Assembly (NCBI GenBank): GCA_004322015.1
Contig: SCQT01000073.1
Coordinates: 1-61,199, forward strand
DNA length: 61,199 nucleotides
From: Chitinophagaceae bacterium
Lineage (GTDB): Bacteria; Bacteroidota; Bacteroidia; Chitinophagales; Chitinophagaceae
Reading direction: 5' to 3'
Of this stretch, positions 41,533 to 50,259 are shown piece after piece. The stretch's first letter is position 1; each line of letters starts with the position of its first letter. The position numbers and the translations under genes are program-made. The notes under the pieces are model-generated. The model was not told where the DNA came from and searched no databases. It saw nothing but the letters and a program-made list of their open reading frames with translations.

Positions 41533-42423
41533 TTATCCTATCCCTTCTGTTTCCGCTTCAGGGCTTATTTTTTTCACCAACCCCTGCAACACTTTCCCGG
41601 GACCACATTCAATAAATTTTCCGGCGCCATCCTCTACCATAGCCTGTACGGACTGTGTCCAGCGAACCGGCGATGTCAACTGATTAATCAAATTTTGTTG
41701 TATTTGTTCGGGATCAGAAACAGCGGATGCTGTTACATTCTGAAAAACAGGACAAACGGGATTTTCAAATTTTGTCTGCCGGATCATGGCCTGTAATTCT
41801 TCTTTTGCAGGCGCCATTAAGGGTGAATGAAAGGCTCCGCCTACAGGCAATACCAAAGCGCGTTTTGCCCCGGCATCTTTCAATCTTTCACAGGCAATTT
41901 CAATTCCCTTTACAGAACCGGAGATCACTAACTGGCCGGGACAATTATAATTGGCAGGAACTACTATTTCACCTGTTTCTTTTTGCACTTCTTCACAAAT
42001 TTTTTCCACCACTTCATCCGGCAATGCCAGCACTGCCGCCATCGTGGAAGGATAGGCTTCACAGGCTTTCTGCATGGCATTGGCACGAACTGCCACTAGC
42101 CTTAAGGCATCTTCAAATCCTACTGTTTTGTTGGCAACCAAGGCTGAGAATTCTCCTAAAGAATGTCCTGCTAACATATCCGGCTTGGATTCAGCTTTAC
42201 ATAAAAAGGCAATCACGGAATGGATGAAAATAGCCGGTTGCGTTACCTTAGTTTGTTTTAACTCTTCCGCTGTTCCGTTAAACATGATATCGGAAATACG
42301 AAAGCCAAGGATGGCATTGGCTTTTTCAAAATAATCCTCTGCTTCCACATTATTCTCAAAGAGTTCTCTTCCCATGCCTGGAAATTGTGAGCCTTGCCCG
42401 GGAAAAACATAAGCCGTTTTCAT
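41533..42423 (-). CDS. fabD: Malonyl-CoA:ACP transacylase
   Basis: Loads malonyl groups onto acyl carrier protein for fatty acid synthesis. 296 residues from the ATG at 42423 (MKTAYVFPGQGSQFPGMG); the longer frame opens with TTG. The catalytic serine is in AGHSLGEFSAL (~87), the Arg in LVAVRANAMQ (~112), and the active-site His in GGAFHSPLM (~198). Stands alone rather than in a fab cluster, downstream of the radical SAM gene with a 174-bp gap, and is followed by the palindromic element. Confidence 0.95.
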   Translation of the reverse strand: MKTAYVFPGQGSQFPGMGRELFENNVEAEDYFEKANAILGFRISDIMFNGTAEELKQTKVTQPAIFIHSVIAFLCKAESKPDMLAGHSLGEFSALVANKTVGFEDALRLVAVRANAMQKACEAYPSTMAAVLALPDEVVEKICEEVQKETGEIVVPANYNCPGQLVISGSVKGIEIACERLKDAGAKRALVLPVGGAFHSPLMAPAKEELQAMIRQTKFENPVCPVFQNVTASAVSDPEQIQQNLINQLTSPVRWTQSVQAMVEDGAGKFIECGPGKVLQGLVKKISPEAETEGIG

Positions 42424-42597
42424 GATTGTCGCGTAGCTTTTAGGGTGCAATGATACGGAATTTGAGCATTTTATAAAGTAAGAGGATGTATCCTATGCCT
42501 TAACCTTAATTGAAAAATAATGAAAAAAAGCACAATCGCCTTATTGCTTATTTGTAATTGTTGCGGTGGATTTCAGCATTCCGTTCTAAAGAAAGAA

Positions 42598-43686
42598 TTA
42601 TTCAAATAAACTCAACTGTTGTCCCGGCCGGCAAAAATGCGAGGTATCTAAATTGATTTTCTCCTTATTCAAGCCCAATATCCTGGTTTGCATCTTGAAT
42701 TGTTTAGATATTAACTCTGCTATATTTCCCTCTCCTTTCATTCTCCTGCCCCATTCACTGTCATGCAAAGCCCCGCCATGGCAACTTTCAATCAGATGAC
42801 ATACTTTTTCACATCGGTCAGGGAAATTTTTCTTCAGCCAGTCTTTAAAAATAATTCCGACTGCATCATTCAACCTGACAATGGTATATCCTGCATATCG
42901 GGCGCCATTTTCTTTGGCGGCTTTTAATACTTCACACATTTCCTGATCATTGATACCCGGAATAACAGGCGCATTCATGACACCCACAGGAATACCGGAT
43001 TCACTCAATTCACAAATCACTTTCAATCGTTGTTTATAAGAAGCCGTGCGAGGTTCCATCACTAACCTTAATTTTTCATCCATTGCCGTAATGGATACAA
43101 ACACTGCCACCTGGTTTTGCTTAGCCATCTGAGCAAGCAAGTCTTTATCACGAAGGATCAAGGCATTTTTGGTGATCATGGCAATGGGTTGGCGATATTG
43201 CAGAGCAATCTGAAGCAGTTGACGTGTGATGCCAAATTTACGTTCTGCGGGCTGATAACAATCGGTATTTCCCGAAACTGAAATAGGAACGGAACGCCAG
43301 TTTTTATTATTCAAAAACTTCCTGAATAATTCAGGCGCATTTTTCTTGACAATGATCTTATGTTCAAAATCCTTTCCGGCGCTGTATCCCCAGTACTGAT
43401 GTGTATTGCGTGCATAACAATAGATGCATCCGTGTTCACATCCCTGGTAGGGGTTCATGGAATACATCATGCCCAGATCGGGGCTGTCCACTTTGTTAAC
43501 AATAGCGCGGGCATGTTCTACGATGTATTCCGTTTGCCCGTCAGGCTGCCACCATTCATCTATCCCTTCGGGATTTTCCCGGATATAGTCCCGTGGAAGA
43601 AACCTGTTCTTAGGATTTATTTGAGCCCCGCGGCCTTTATAATAGCCCGCAGTGTTATTTTCTGCGGGCCTATCATTGTCTTTCAT
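42598..43686 (-). CDS. PA0069-type radical SAM protein (SplB-like)
   Basis: 362 residues. SAM-cluster motif CEHGCIYCYA (~72-81; Cys-x3-Cys-x2-Cys) after MYSMNPYQG. Further conserved: VSGNTDCYQPAE (~137), ITKNALILRD (~171), APVIPGIND (~242). The group resembles spore photoproduct lyase and is often found in mutagenesis or repair gene sets, but its reaction is unknown. ATG start. A large palindrome overlaps its promoter (43689-43727). The upstream gene is a 59-residue small protein. Confidence 0.85.
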   Translation of the reverse strand: MKDNDRPAENNTAGYYKGRGAQINPKNRFLPRDYIRENPEGIDEWWQPDGQTEYIVEHARAIVNKVDSPDLGMMYSMNPYQGCEHGCIYCYARNTHQYWGYSAGKDFEHKIIVKKNAPELFRKFLNNKNWRSVPISVSGNTDCYQPAERKFGITRQLLQIALQYRQPIAMITKNALILRDKDLLAQMAKQNQVAVFVSITAMDEKLRLVMEPRTASYKQRLKVICELSESGIPVGVMNAPVIPGINDQEMCEVLKAAKENGARYAGYTIVRLNDAVGIIFKDWLKKNFPDRCEKVCHLIESCHGGALHDSEWGRRMKGEGNIAELISKQFKMQTRILGLNKEKINLDTSHFCRPGQQLSLFE

Positions 43687-43688
43687 CG

Positions 43689-43727
43689 CTAATATTTTTA
43701 GTCAAATTTACTAAAAATATTAGTAAA
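43689..43727. promoter_or_regulatory. Overlapping palindromes and -7 box before the radical SAM gene
   Basis: Two interlocked inverted repeats: CTAATATTTTTAG/CTAAAAATATTAG (13-bp perfect arms, 43689-43723) and TTTACTAA-N5-TTAGTAAA (8-bp arms, 43707-43727). A minus-strand -7 box TAAATTTG (43703-43710) lies in the centre; no TTG is found at -33. This fits a repressor-controlled promoter, 2 bp upstream of the ATG at its near end. Confidence 0.55.
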
Positions 43728-43742
43728 ATAGGTTTTTAAGAG

Positions 43743-43922
43743 TTATTTTTTGCGCCTGTTCTGAATTCTGCGCAATTCAGCCAAGGTGAAGACTGTTTTT
43801 TGTGCCGGACGATAAAGGCGGTTGAATTTGAATTCATCTTTTGCCAGGGTTTCTTTTACAATAAAACCATCCAGCGATACTTTATTAACATTTATACCTG
43901 TTGAGGCATTCAAAGTTTTCAT
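43743..43922 (-). CDS. Small basic protein of 59 residues
   Basis: MKTLNASTGINVNKVSLDGF is the start and the end is lysine/arginine-rich (ELRRIQNRRKK). It contains a KFNRLYRPAQK core, has no membrane helix or signal peptide, and is probably cytoplasmic or nucleic-acid-associated by charge. ATG start. A consensus promoter lies ~120 bp upstream (44050-44079), with a possible 27-codon ORF in between. I recognise no family. It lies 56 bp upstream of the radical SAM gene. Confidence 0.5.
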   Translation of the reverse strand: MKTLNASTGINVNKVSLDGFIVKETLAKDEFKFNRLYRPAQKTVFTLAELRRIQNRRKK

Positions 43923-43940
43923 AACATTAAATTTTAAAAA

Positions 43941-44024
43941 TTAAAGGGTTGATTGACTTGCCGGGAGGCAAACAAAAAGGAGAAAAATGATACTGCGCAG
44001 ACTTACATTTAGGTCACTTTTCAT
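43941..44024 (-). CDS. Possible 27-residue leader peptide
   Basis: ATG at 44024 gives a 27-residue peptide (MKSDLNVSLR at the start, then a hydrophobic SIIFLLFVCLPAS) that looks like a tiny signal or membrane peptide. It is the first ATG-initiated frame of this length after the predicted transcription start (~44043) and ends 18 bp before the 59-residue gene. Chance occurrence is possible. Confidence 0.3.
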   Translation of the reverse strand: MKSDLNVSLRSIIFLLFVCLPASQSTL

Positions 44025-44049
44025 TGCATACCCTTCTGCAAATCGGGCG

Positions 44050-44079
44050 CAAAGGTACAACGATATTTTAATATAGCAA
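44050..44079 (-). promoter_or_regulatory. Consensus Bacteroidota promoter
   Basis: Minus-strand TTG (44077-44079), exactly 19 bp, then TACCTTTG (44050-44057). It drives the small-ORF locus (44024-43743) and possibly the radical SAM gene behind it. Predicted start near 44043. Confidence 0.7.
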
Positions 44080-44249
44080 CATTTATTTGTTAAAAATGTG
44101 TAAAACATGCATTATCCTTTGCCGTTATTTAGCCCAATTACAGTATCAGCAAGGGTTTCGCTATAAATAAGGCTATTAAAATAATAATTAATGGACTCCT
44201 AAAGATCAGGTACAAAATGCCGTAAGCAGGCTTTTTGGGGGTAAATTTT

Positions 44250-47120
44250 TCAGAAAAAGAACATCTCAGGCTGTTGTGGCTTTTTCTTTTTATTCTCACC
44301 GAATTTACGCAGGTTATAGATGAACTTCAGCATAAAATAACGATGCAGGATAATAGTTTGGGTATCCTGCGTATAGGTAGCTGTTATACTTCTCTGTATG
44401 TTTACGTTTTGATCCAGCAGGTCATATACCGATAATTGCAGTGTGGCTTGCCTTTTCTTGAACAGGTCCAATCCTACTGATCCATTCCACAAAATAAATC
44501 CTTTCCTGAATCCCGGAGCCACATTACTGTTATGGGTATATGTCCAGTCGCTGGTCCAGGTAAAATGCTTTGGCCAATACAAAGTACCTGAAAACCCGGC
44601 CTGTTGAACCATGCTTTGACTGTTATTGAGCGCTTTAATATCATATTGATTAAATTGATGGTTTAGTGTATAAGAAGGGGTAAATTCAAACAAGTCTTTG
44701 TAACCATAAGTAACTGAAGGCCGTAAACCAAAACCATAGCTTTCACTTGCATAAGGATCTCCATTAATAAAGGCATGATTATTATTCAGGTTTCCATTGA
44801 CACCCAGTTTAATCTGCCAGTGATAATTAGTCTCTTTTTTTGTCTTACTAAAGCTGCCATACAGAAAAAATCCATTATCTCCGTTTACGTTGGTATAAGT
44901 GCTCGTTTGTTGTAGCTGTTGATTATAGGTGGTTACATTGACAATATCATTTTGAGTAAAATTATATCCCAATCCTAAAAAGATAGAATTCCCCGACTTA
45001 AAATCAAATTTGTTATAATTCATTTGAATGCCATTATAAACAGAGGGCTTCAGATCAGGATTTCCTTTAGTAATATAAAGAGGATTAGAATTATCTGCTA
45101 CCGGTAATAACTGGGAGATATCAGGTTGCCGGATAAAAGAATAATACCCCATCCATAAATTGGCTTTGTTTTTAAATTGATGAGAGAAATTAAAAGTAGG
45201 TGAAATGAAAAACTGGTTTTGATTAAATCCAAGATCGTGTGTAAATGAATAGTGATGCAGCGAGATGAAATTGAACTGTGCACCGGCATTTAGCCGCCAT
45301 CTCCCGCTGTCCGCCATCAAACCAATGCCCAATGTAGGTGTTTGAGTGATAATATTACTTCTGAATTTGTTGGAATAGGTTGAATCGAAAGAAGAAAATT
45401 TCCCAATTGCATTATTGAAATCGTATGTTTTTTTGTCGTTTAGGCCATATTGCCATTGAAACCGATACCCTGCATCAATGCTGACTACTTTAGATAAAGG
45501 CTGGCCATAAACCATGTCTCCCCAGTAATTATTAGTTTCAGCCCGGTTATTGATGTATTGATTCACAGAATCGCTGGGAGTGTTGCCGGTATAGAAAAGA
45601 TTACGATAACTGTTATAATCATTCCCTCTCGTAATCTGATTTTGCACTCTAAGGTCGAAGAAAAAATACTGATTTTTCTTCTTAAATTTTCGGTAAGCAA
45701 ATAATCCATTCGAGAGGTTCTGTGATTCATCATTTTTTGTATATAAGCTATTGCTTTCGTTGATCAGGTTGCCTTTCACTCCGGTAGAAGCCGCCTCATT
45801 CAGACTGGTGCCTGTCTGATTACTAATATTCATGTTTGGTTGATACCTGATATCCCAAAGAGAATCTTTAAACACAATTTCAGCATTTACCTGATGACTT
45901 AAATTATCATTGTGGGTGGCATTATCCGAATTATAATTAAACAAAGAATCAGGAAGAATATTTTGCTGGGCAGTTTTGGTATTATTATCGAGGCGTGTAT
46001 TCCCATAAAAATAACTCCCGTTCACAGAAACGTGTTTTCCATAACTGTCATTATAATTTATCCCGGCGGTAGTAGTGGTATTTAATCCGGCTTGTGAGGG
46101 CCCAAAACTCAAACCACCTACATTGAACCCCCCGTTCCCGCTTTGGTATTCATAAGTTCTGGTATTACCATTCGCATTCATCATGCTTTGTATTTCATTC
46201 ACTGTAAACCCAACCTGGTTAATATTGTTGGTCGCCCCCAACAGGCTGATCTGATGGTTGCCATCAAAATAATTCAACAGCGCGCTGGCATCATAATGTT
46301 TGCCCGTGCCATAGCCCGCATACGCTCTGCCGAAAAATCCATGATCCAATCCTTTCTTCAAAGTGATATTGATGGTTTTGGTTTGACCGTTGGAAGGCTG
46401 ACCTGTCATTTCCTCTTCTGTAGTTTTGGAATCGGTGATCTGTACTTTGTCCACAATAGCAGAAGGCAGGTTTTGCAAGGCTATTTTGGGATCACTGCCG
46501 AAAAATTTTTTTCCGTTTACCTCAATTTTATCCACCTTTTTCCCCATCGCTGTCACATTCCCATTCTGATCTACATCTACTCCCGGAAGCTTCTTCAACA
46601 GATCTGCCAAAACAGAATTAGGTCTCGTTTTAAAAGAAGAAGCATTGAACTGAATGGTGTCTCCTTTGATGGCAATGGGCGGCGCGGCTCCTTCAATAGT
46701 CACCTCACCCAGCGCATGCGAAGCCATAGATAAATATATTGTTCCAAAATCAAGCTTATCTTTTTTAACGCCTTTCAATATTTTCCGGTATGGAGCATAG
46801 CCGGTATAAAAGATGCTGAACAACAAATCTTCATTCTGAGGGATATCTTTCAGTGCAAAGGCTCCTTTATTATCCGTTAGTACAAAGCTTACAATCGTGC
46901 TGTCCTTCGGATTTTTTACATAAACTGTAGCGGAAACCAAAGGTTGATGGTTGGCGGAGTCTAATATTTTGCCATCAATGCGATAAGAATTTTTCTCCGG
47001 CTTTGGAGCAGGCTCAGGTGACGGAGCTACTTCTACAGGTTGAACTACCCGTACTTGTGCATTGGCATCTAAAGTAAATAAAAGGAGGAGCGAGCTTAAA
47101 AAACAGGGAAGACTTTTCAT
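44250..47120 (-). CDS. TonB-type outer-membrane beta-barrel protein, copy 1
   Basis: 956 residues: signal peptide (~1-21), a short proline-rich stretch (EVAPSPEPAPKPEKN), carboxypeptidase regulatory-like domain (~45-130; IDGKILDSANHQPLVSATVYV), plug domain (~150-235; RPNSVLADLLKKLPGVDVD, KVDKIEVNGKKFFG), and an OMP_b-brl_3 barrel to the C-terminal FFF. TonB-dependent uptake is likely, but no SusD partner or clear TonB box is seen. It shares most of its length with the upstream copy, for example the HRYFMLKFIYNLRKFGE ending. ATG start, 106 bp after the paralogue's stop. Confidence 0.88.
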   Translation of the reverse strand: MKSLPCFLSSLLLLFTLDANAQVRVVQPVEVAPSPEPAPKPEKNSYRIDGKILDSANHQPLVSATVYVKNPKDSTIVSFVLTDNKGAFALKDIPQNEDLLFSIFYTGYAPYRKILKGVKKDKLDFGTIYLSMASHALGEVTIEGAAPPIAIKGDTIQFNASSFKTRPNSVLADLLKKLPGVDVDQNGNVTAMGKKVDKIEVNGKKFFGSDPKIALQNLPSAIVDKVQITDSKTTEEEMTGQPSNGQTKTINITLKKGLDHGFFGRAYAGYGTGKHYDASALLNYFDGNHQISLLGATNNINQVGFTVNEIQSMMNANGNTRTYEYQSGNGGFNVGGLSFGPSQAGLNTTTTAGINYNDSYGKHVSVNGSYFYGNTRLDNNTKTAQQNILPDSLFNYNSDNATHNDNLSHQVNAEIVFKDSLWDIRYQPNMNISNQTGTSLNEAASTGVKGNLINESNSLYTKNDESQNLSNGLFAYRKFKKKNQYFFFDLRVQNQITRGNDYNSYRNLFYTGNTPSDSVNQYINNRAETNNYWGDMVYGQPLSKVVSIDAGYRFQWQYGLNDKKTYDFNNAIGKFSSFDSTYSNKFRSNIITQTPTLGIGLMADSGRWRLNAGAQFNFISLHHYSFTHDLGFNQNQFFISPTFNFSHQFKNKANLWMGYYSFIRQPDISQLLPVADNSNPLYITKGNPDLKPSVYNGIQMNYNKFDFKSGNSIFLGLGYNFTQNDIVNVTTYNQQLQQTSTYTNVNGDNGFFLYGSFSKTKKETNYHWQIKLGVNGNLNNNHAFINGDPYASESYGFGLRPSVTYGYKDLFEFTPSYTLNHQFNQYDIKALNNSQSMVQQAGFSGTLYWPKHFTWTSDWTYTHNSNVAPGFRKGFILWNGSVGLDLFKKRQATLQLSVYDLLDQNVNIQRSITATYTQDTQTIILHRYFMLKFIYNLRKFGENKKKKPQQPEMFFF

Positions 47121-47226
47121 AACTATATTTTTTATATAACTATAAAATTAGGTTTATATTTTAAATAACCAAACAATAAATTCCGCTATCCAAGCTTTCC
47201 GGTAATTTCTTCAAAGGGTATTTCAG

Positions 47227-50073
47227 TCAGAAAAAGAAAAAAGGTCCGTGAGTTTCGTGTTTCTTCTTCTCTCCGAATTTTCGCAGGCTATAGATAAACT
47301 TCAGCATAAAATACCTGTGCAAAATAATAGTCTGCGTATCCTGCGTATAGGTAGCGCCTACTGTCCTGTTTACACTAATATTCTGGTTAAGCAGGTCATA
47401 TACCGAAAGTTGCAAGGTGGCCGGCCTGTTTTTGAACAGATCCAGCCCGACGGAGCCATTCCATAAAAGATATCCTTTTCTGAAACCGGGCGCCACATTA
47501 TTGTTACGGGTATAATTGATATCTGTTGACCAGGTAAACCGTCCGGGCCAATACAACGAGCCTGAAAAACCGGCCTGTCGCATCAGGCTCTGTGTATTTT
47601 TAAGAGAGGAGAGGCTATAGGTAGCATATTGATAATTGATATGGTAAGCAGGAGTGATTTCAAATAATTCTTTGTACCCGTAAGTAAAGGATAAGTGCGG
47701 AAAAAAGGAGTAATTATTGGTTTTATACGGGACTCCGTTAACAAACGCATGAGTGAAATTCGAATTGGTATAAACTCCAGCGTCTATCCGCCAATGATAG
47801 TCAGTCTTCTTTATTGATTTGCTTAAATTAAGGTATCCATTAAAGCCATCATTCCCATCCACGTTCGTATAAGTCGTCAGTTGACGCAATTGCGGATCGT
47901 AAGCGGTTACGGTTACAATTGCATTTTTGGTAAAATGATACCCTATATTGCCGAAAATTCCATTCCCCGATTTAAAATCATAATAATCATATCCCAAATT
48001 GAAATTATGACTGATAGTTGGTTTTAAATTCGGATTCCCTTCTGTGATATACAAAGGATTACTATTATCTGCCACGGGAAGAAGTTGGGAAATGTCCGGT
48101 TGCTCAATCTCCGTATTATACCGCAGGTTAAAATTACCTTTGGATTTAGACTGTTTTCGAATATATAATGATGGAGATATAAAAAACTGGTTCTGATTAT
48201 ACTCCACATGATGCGTAAACGAATAATGATGCACTCCGATAAAATTAAAAGTAGCCCCGGGAATAATCGTCAGTCTGCCACTGTCAAGGGAAAAATTAAG
48301 TCCGACTTGCGGCGATTGAGTAACGGCATTACTTCTGAATTTATTGGAATAAATGCTGTCCTGCTCACTATATTTACCGGTGATATCATTATAATCATAC
48401 GTTTTTTTATCCGTTAGTCCATATTGCCATTGCAGTTGATAGGCAACATGTAAGCTGACATACTTAGTGAACGGTTGCTGATAAGTTATAGTGGTGGAAT
48501 AATTATTGTTGGTAGCCTGATTATTAATAAATTGATTGACTGAATCGCTTGGTGAACTGCCATCATAAAAAAGATTTCTGTAGCTGTTAAAATCGTTCCC
48601 GGCAGTATTGTTATTACCCGTATTAAGATTTAAGCTGAAATATTGTCCCTTCTTTCTGAATGTGCGATAAATATTCAGGCTGTTGTTGAAAGAAGTCGCC
48701 TGATCATTATTCGTATAGATATTATTACTTTGATTAATTATTTGTCCCTTTTCTCCTGTTGAGCTTGCAAGTCCGTAGCTGGTTCCGCGGTCATTTGTAA
48801 TACTGACTGAAGGTTCATAATAAATGCGCCATAAAGAATCATGATAATTGATTGAGGCATTTACCCGATGACTAAGATTATTACTATGGCCGACATTATC
48901 AGAGTTGTAATAAAACAGCGAATCGGGCAATATATTCTGCCTGGCCGTTTTAGTTTCATTATCATTTAAAACCTGACCATAAAAATAGCTTCCGTTCACT
49001 GAAAGATGTTTTCCGAAATCATCATTGTAATTGATACCAGCCGTAGAGCTTCTTTTCAAACCCACTCCCCCTCCGCCAAACTGCATCCCATTCACTCCAA
49101 AAGCGCCTGTCATTGTATTAATGGAAAGGGAACGGATATTATTTCCCATCATTTTTGCAATATCCTGCATGGTAAAGCCTATCTGATTAATATTATTCGT
49201 AGCGCCTAACAGGCTGATCTGCCTGCTTCCATTAAAATAATTCAGCAGCATACTGGCGTCATAATGCTTTCCCGTTCCGTATCCCGCGTATGCCCTTCCG
49301 AAAAATCCATGGTCCATTCCTTTCTTCAGGGTGATGTTGATGGTTTTAGTATCTCCGCCGGCAGGTTCGCCGGTGAGCTCTTCCTGGCGTGTTTTGGTGT
49401 CGGTTACCTGCACTTTATCCACAATAGCAGAGGGAAGGTTTTGCAAAGCAATCTGAGGATCATCACCGAAAAACTTTTTGCCATTAACTAATATCTTATC
49501 TACCTTTTTCCCCATGGCGGTGATAGCGCCGTCCTGAGCTATTTCTATCCCCGGCAGCTTTTTTAATAAATCAGCCAATACGGAATTAGGGCGGGTTTTG
49601 AAGGAAGATGCATTAAACTGCACGGTATCGCCTTTAATAGTAATAGGCGGTTGTTCTCCGGTCACGGTTACACCTTTCAGCATGTGGGTGTTCGCAGCCA
49701 GGTAGATATTCCCCATGAGAAAGGTATCTTTTCCAGCGCTTTTTAATTCAAGAATATATCTTTGATAACCTGTATAAAAGATCATAAAACGCAGCGACTC
49801 TTCTCCCGGAACATCTTTTAATACAAAGCTGCCCTTTTCATCCGTAAAGCCTATAGCCACTACATCCGTGCTGTCATGCTGTTTCCTGATATACACAGTG
49901 GCAGAAACCAAAGGGGCATGGCTGGCAGAGTCCAATACTTTACCACGTATCTGAAAAGTCTTCTTCAGCTCTTTCCGGGTGCCGGCGGAATGATCCGGAG
50001 CTGAGTCCTGTGCGGTGGCAGTAAGACCGGATAAGATTAAAAATAAGGTTGATAAATAAGTAAAATTCTTCAT
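47227..50073 (-). CDS. TonB-type outer-membrane beta-barrel protein, copy 2
   Basis: 948 residues from the ATG at 50073 (MKNFTYLSTLFLILSG, signal peptide); the longer frame starts with TTG. Same order as copy 1: carboxypeptidase-like domain (~50-135), plug (~160-240), barrel with QPDISQLLPVADNSNPLYIT shared identically with copy 1. The proline-rich linker of copy 1 is replaced by a short charged stretch. C-terminal FFFF. Probably a tandem duplication with divergence in the loops. Two inverted repeats lie just upstream (50075-50113). Confidence 0.88.
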   Translation of the reverse strand: MKNFTYLSTLFLILSGLTATAQDSAPDHSAGTRKELKKTFQIRGKVLDSASHAPLVSATVYIRKQHDSTDVVAIGFTDEKGSFVLKDVPGEESLRFMIFYTGYQRYILELKSAGKDTFLMGNIYLAANTHMLKGVTVTGEQPPITIKGDTVQFNASSFKTRPNSVLADLLKKLPGIEIAQDGAITAMGKKVDKILVNGKKFFGDDPQIALQNLPSAIVDKVQVTDTKTRQEELTGEPAGGDTKTINITLKKGMDHGFFGRAYAGYGTGKHYDASMLLNYFNGSRQISLLGATNNINQIGFTMQDIAKMMGNNIRSLSINTMTGAFGVNGMQFGGGGVGLKRSSTAGINYNDDFGKHLSVNGSYFYGQVLNDNETKTARQNILPDSLFYYNSDNVGHSNNLSHRVNASINYHDSLWRIYYEPSVSITNDRGTSYGLASSTGEKGQIINQSNNIYTNNDQATSFNNSLNIYRTFRKKGQYFSLNLNTGNNNTAGNDFNSYRNLFYDGSSPSDSVNQFINNQATNNNYSTTITYQQPFTKYVSLHVAYQLQWQYGLTDKKTYDYNDITGKYSEQDSIYSNKFRSNAVTQSPQVGLNFSLDSGRLTIIPGATFNFIGVHHYSFTHHVEYNQNQFFISPSLYIRKQSKSKGNFNLRYNTEIEQPDISQLLPVADNSNPLYITEGNPNLKPTISHNFNLGYDYYDFKSGNGIFGNIGYHFTKNAIVTVTAYDPQLRQLTTYTNVDGNDGFNGYLNLSKSIKKTDYHWRIDAGVYTNSNFTHAFVNGVPYKTNNYSFFPHLSFTYGYKELFEITPAYHINYQYATYSLSSLKNTQSLMRQAGFSGSLYWPGRFTWSTDINYTRNNNVAPGFRKGYLLWNGSVGLDLFKNRPATLQLSVYDLLNQNISVNRTVGATYTQDTQTIILHRYFMLKFIYSLRKFGEKKKHETHGPFFFF

Positions 50074-50074
50074 G

Positions 50075-50113
50075 TGACAACTTTCATTTGTCAGACTTAC
50101 GTTATTTACGTAA
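50075..50113. promoter_or_regulatory. Two inverted repeats upstream of the TonB-type gene
   Basis: TGACAA-N7-TTGTCA (50075-50093), 1 bp from the ATG, and TTACGT-TATTT-ACGTAA (50097-50113). Both have perfect 6-bp arms. No good promoter consensus is seen near them. They are candidates for operator or mRNA hairpin sites. Confidence 0.4.
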
Positions 50114-50259
50114 TAAAACGAAAACAATCTTGTGTTAATTTTTCCTTAAATAAGACAAGTTCTTTATAAGATGCCGTAAGGAGGAAATTCCATAAATTTT
50201 TTTTAAATACCTGAAATTCTATTCTTCTCGGGCAGTTGATTCTCTTGCTCAGGAGATGA

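Larger units (their letters stand above)
43923..44249. other. Non-coding stretch with promoter and leader
   Basis: The 327 bp between the TonB-type gene and the 59-residue gene hold a promoter on the minus strand (44050-44079), a ~120-nt leader and a possible 27-codon peptide gene. The rest (44080-44249) shows nothing beyond AT-rich sequence. Confidence 0.5.

Noticed and set aside
41727-42227. 166-codon plus-strand frame inside fabD
   Set aside because: It is the antisense shadow of the conserved transacylase, with His/Leu/Arg-rich content typical of such shadows.
46143-46733. 196-codon plus-strand frame inside the TonB-type gene
   Set aside because: It is antisense to the conserved plug and barrel region; its composition follows the codon use of the real gene.
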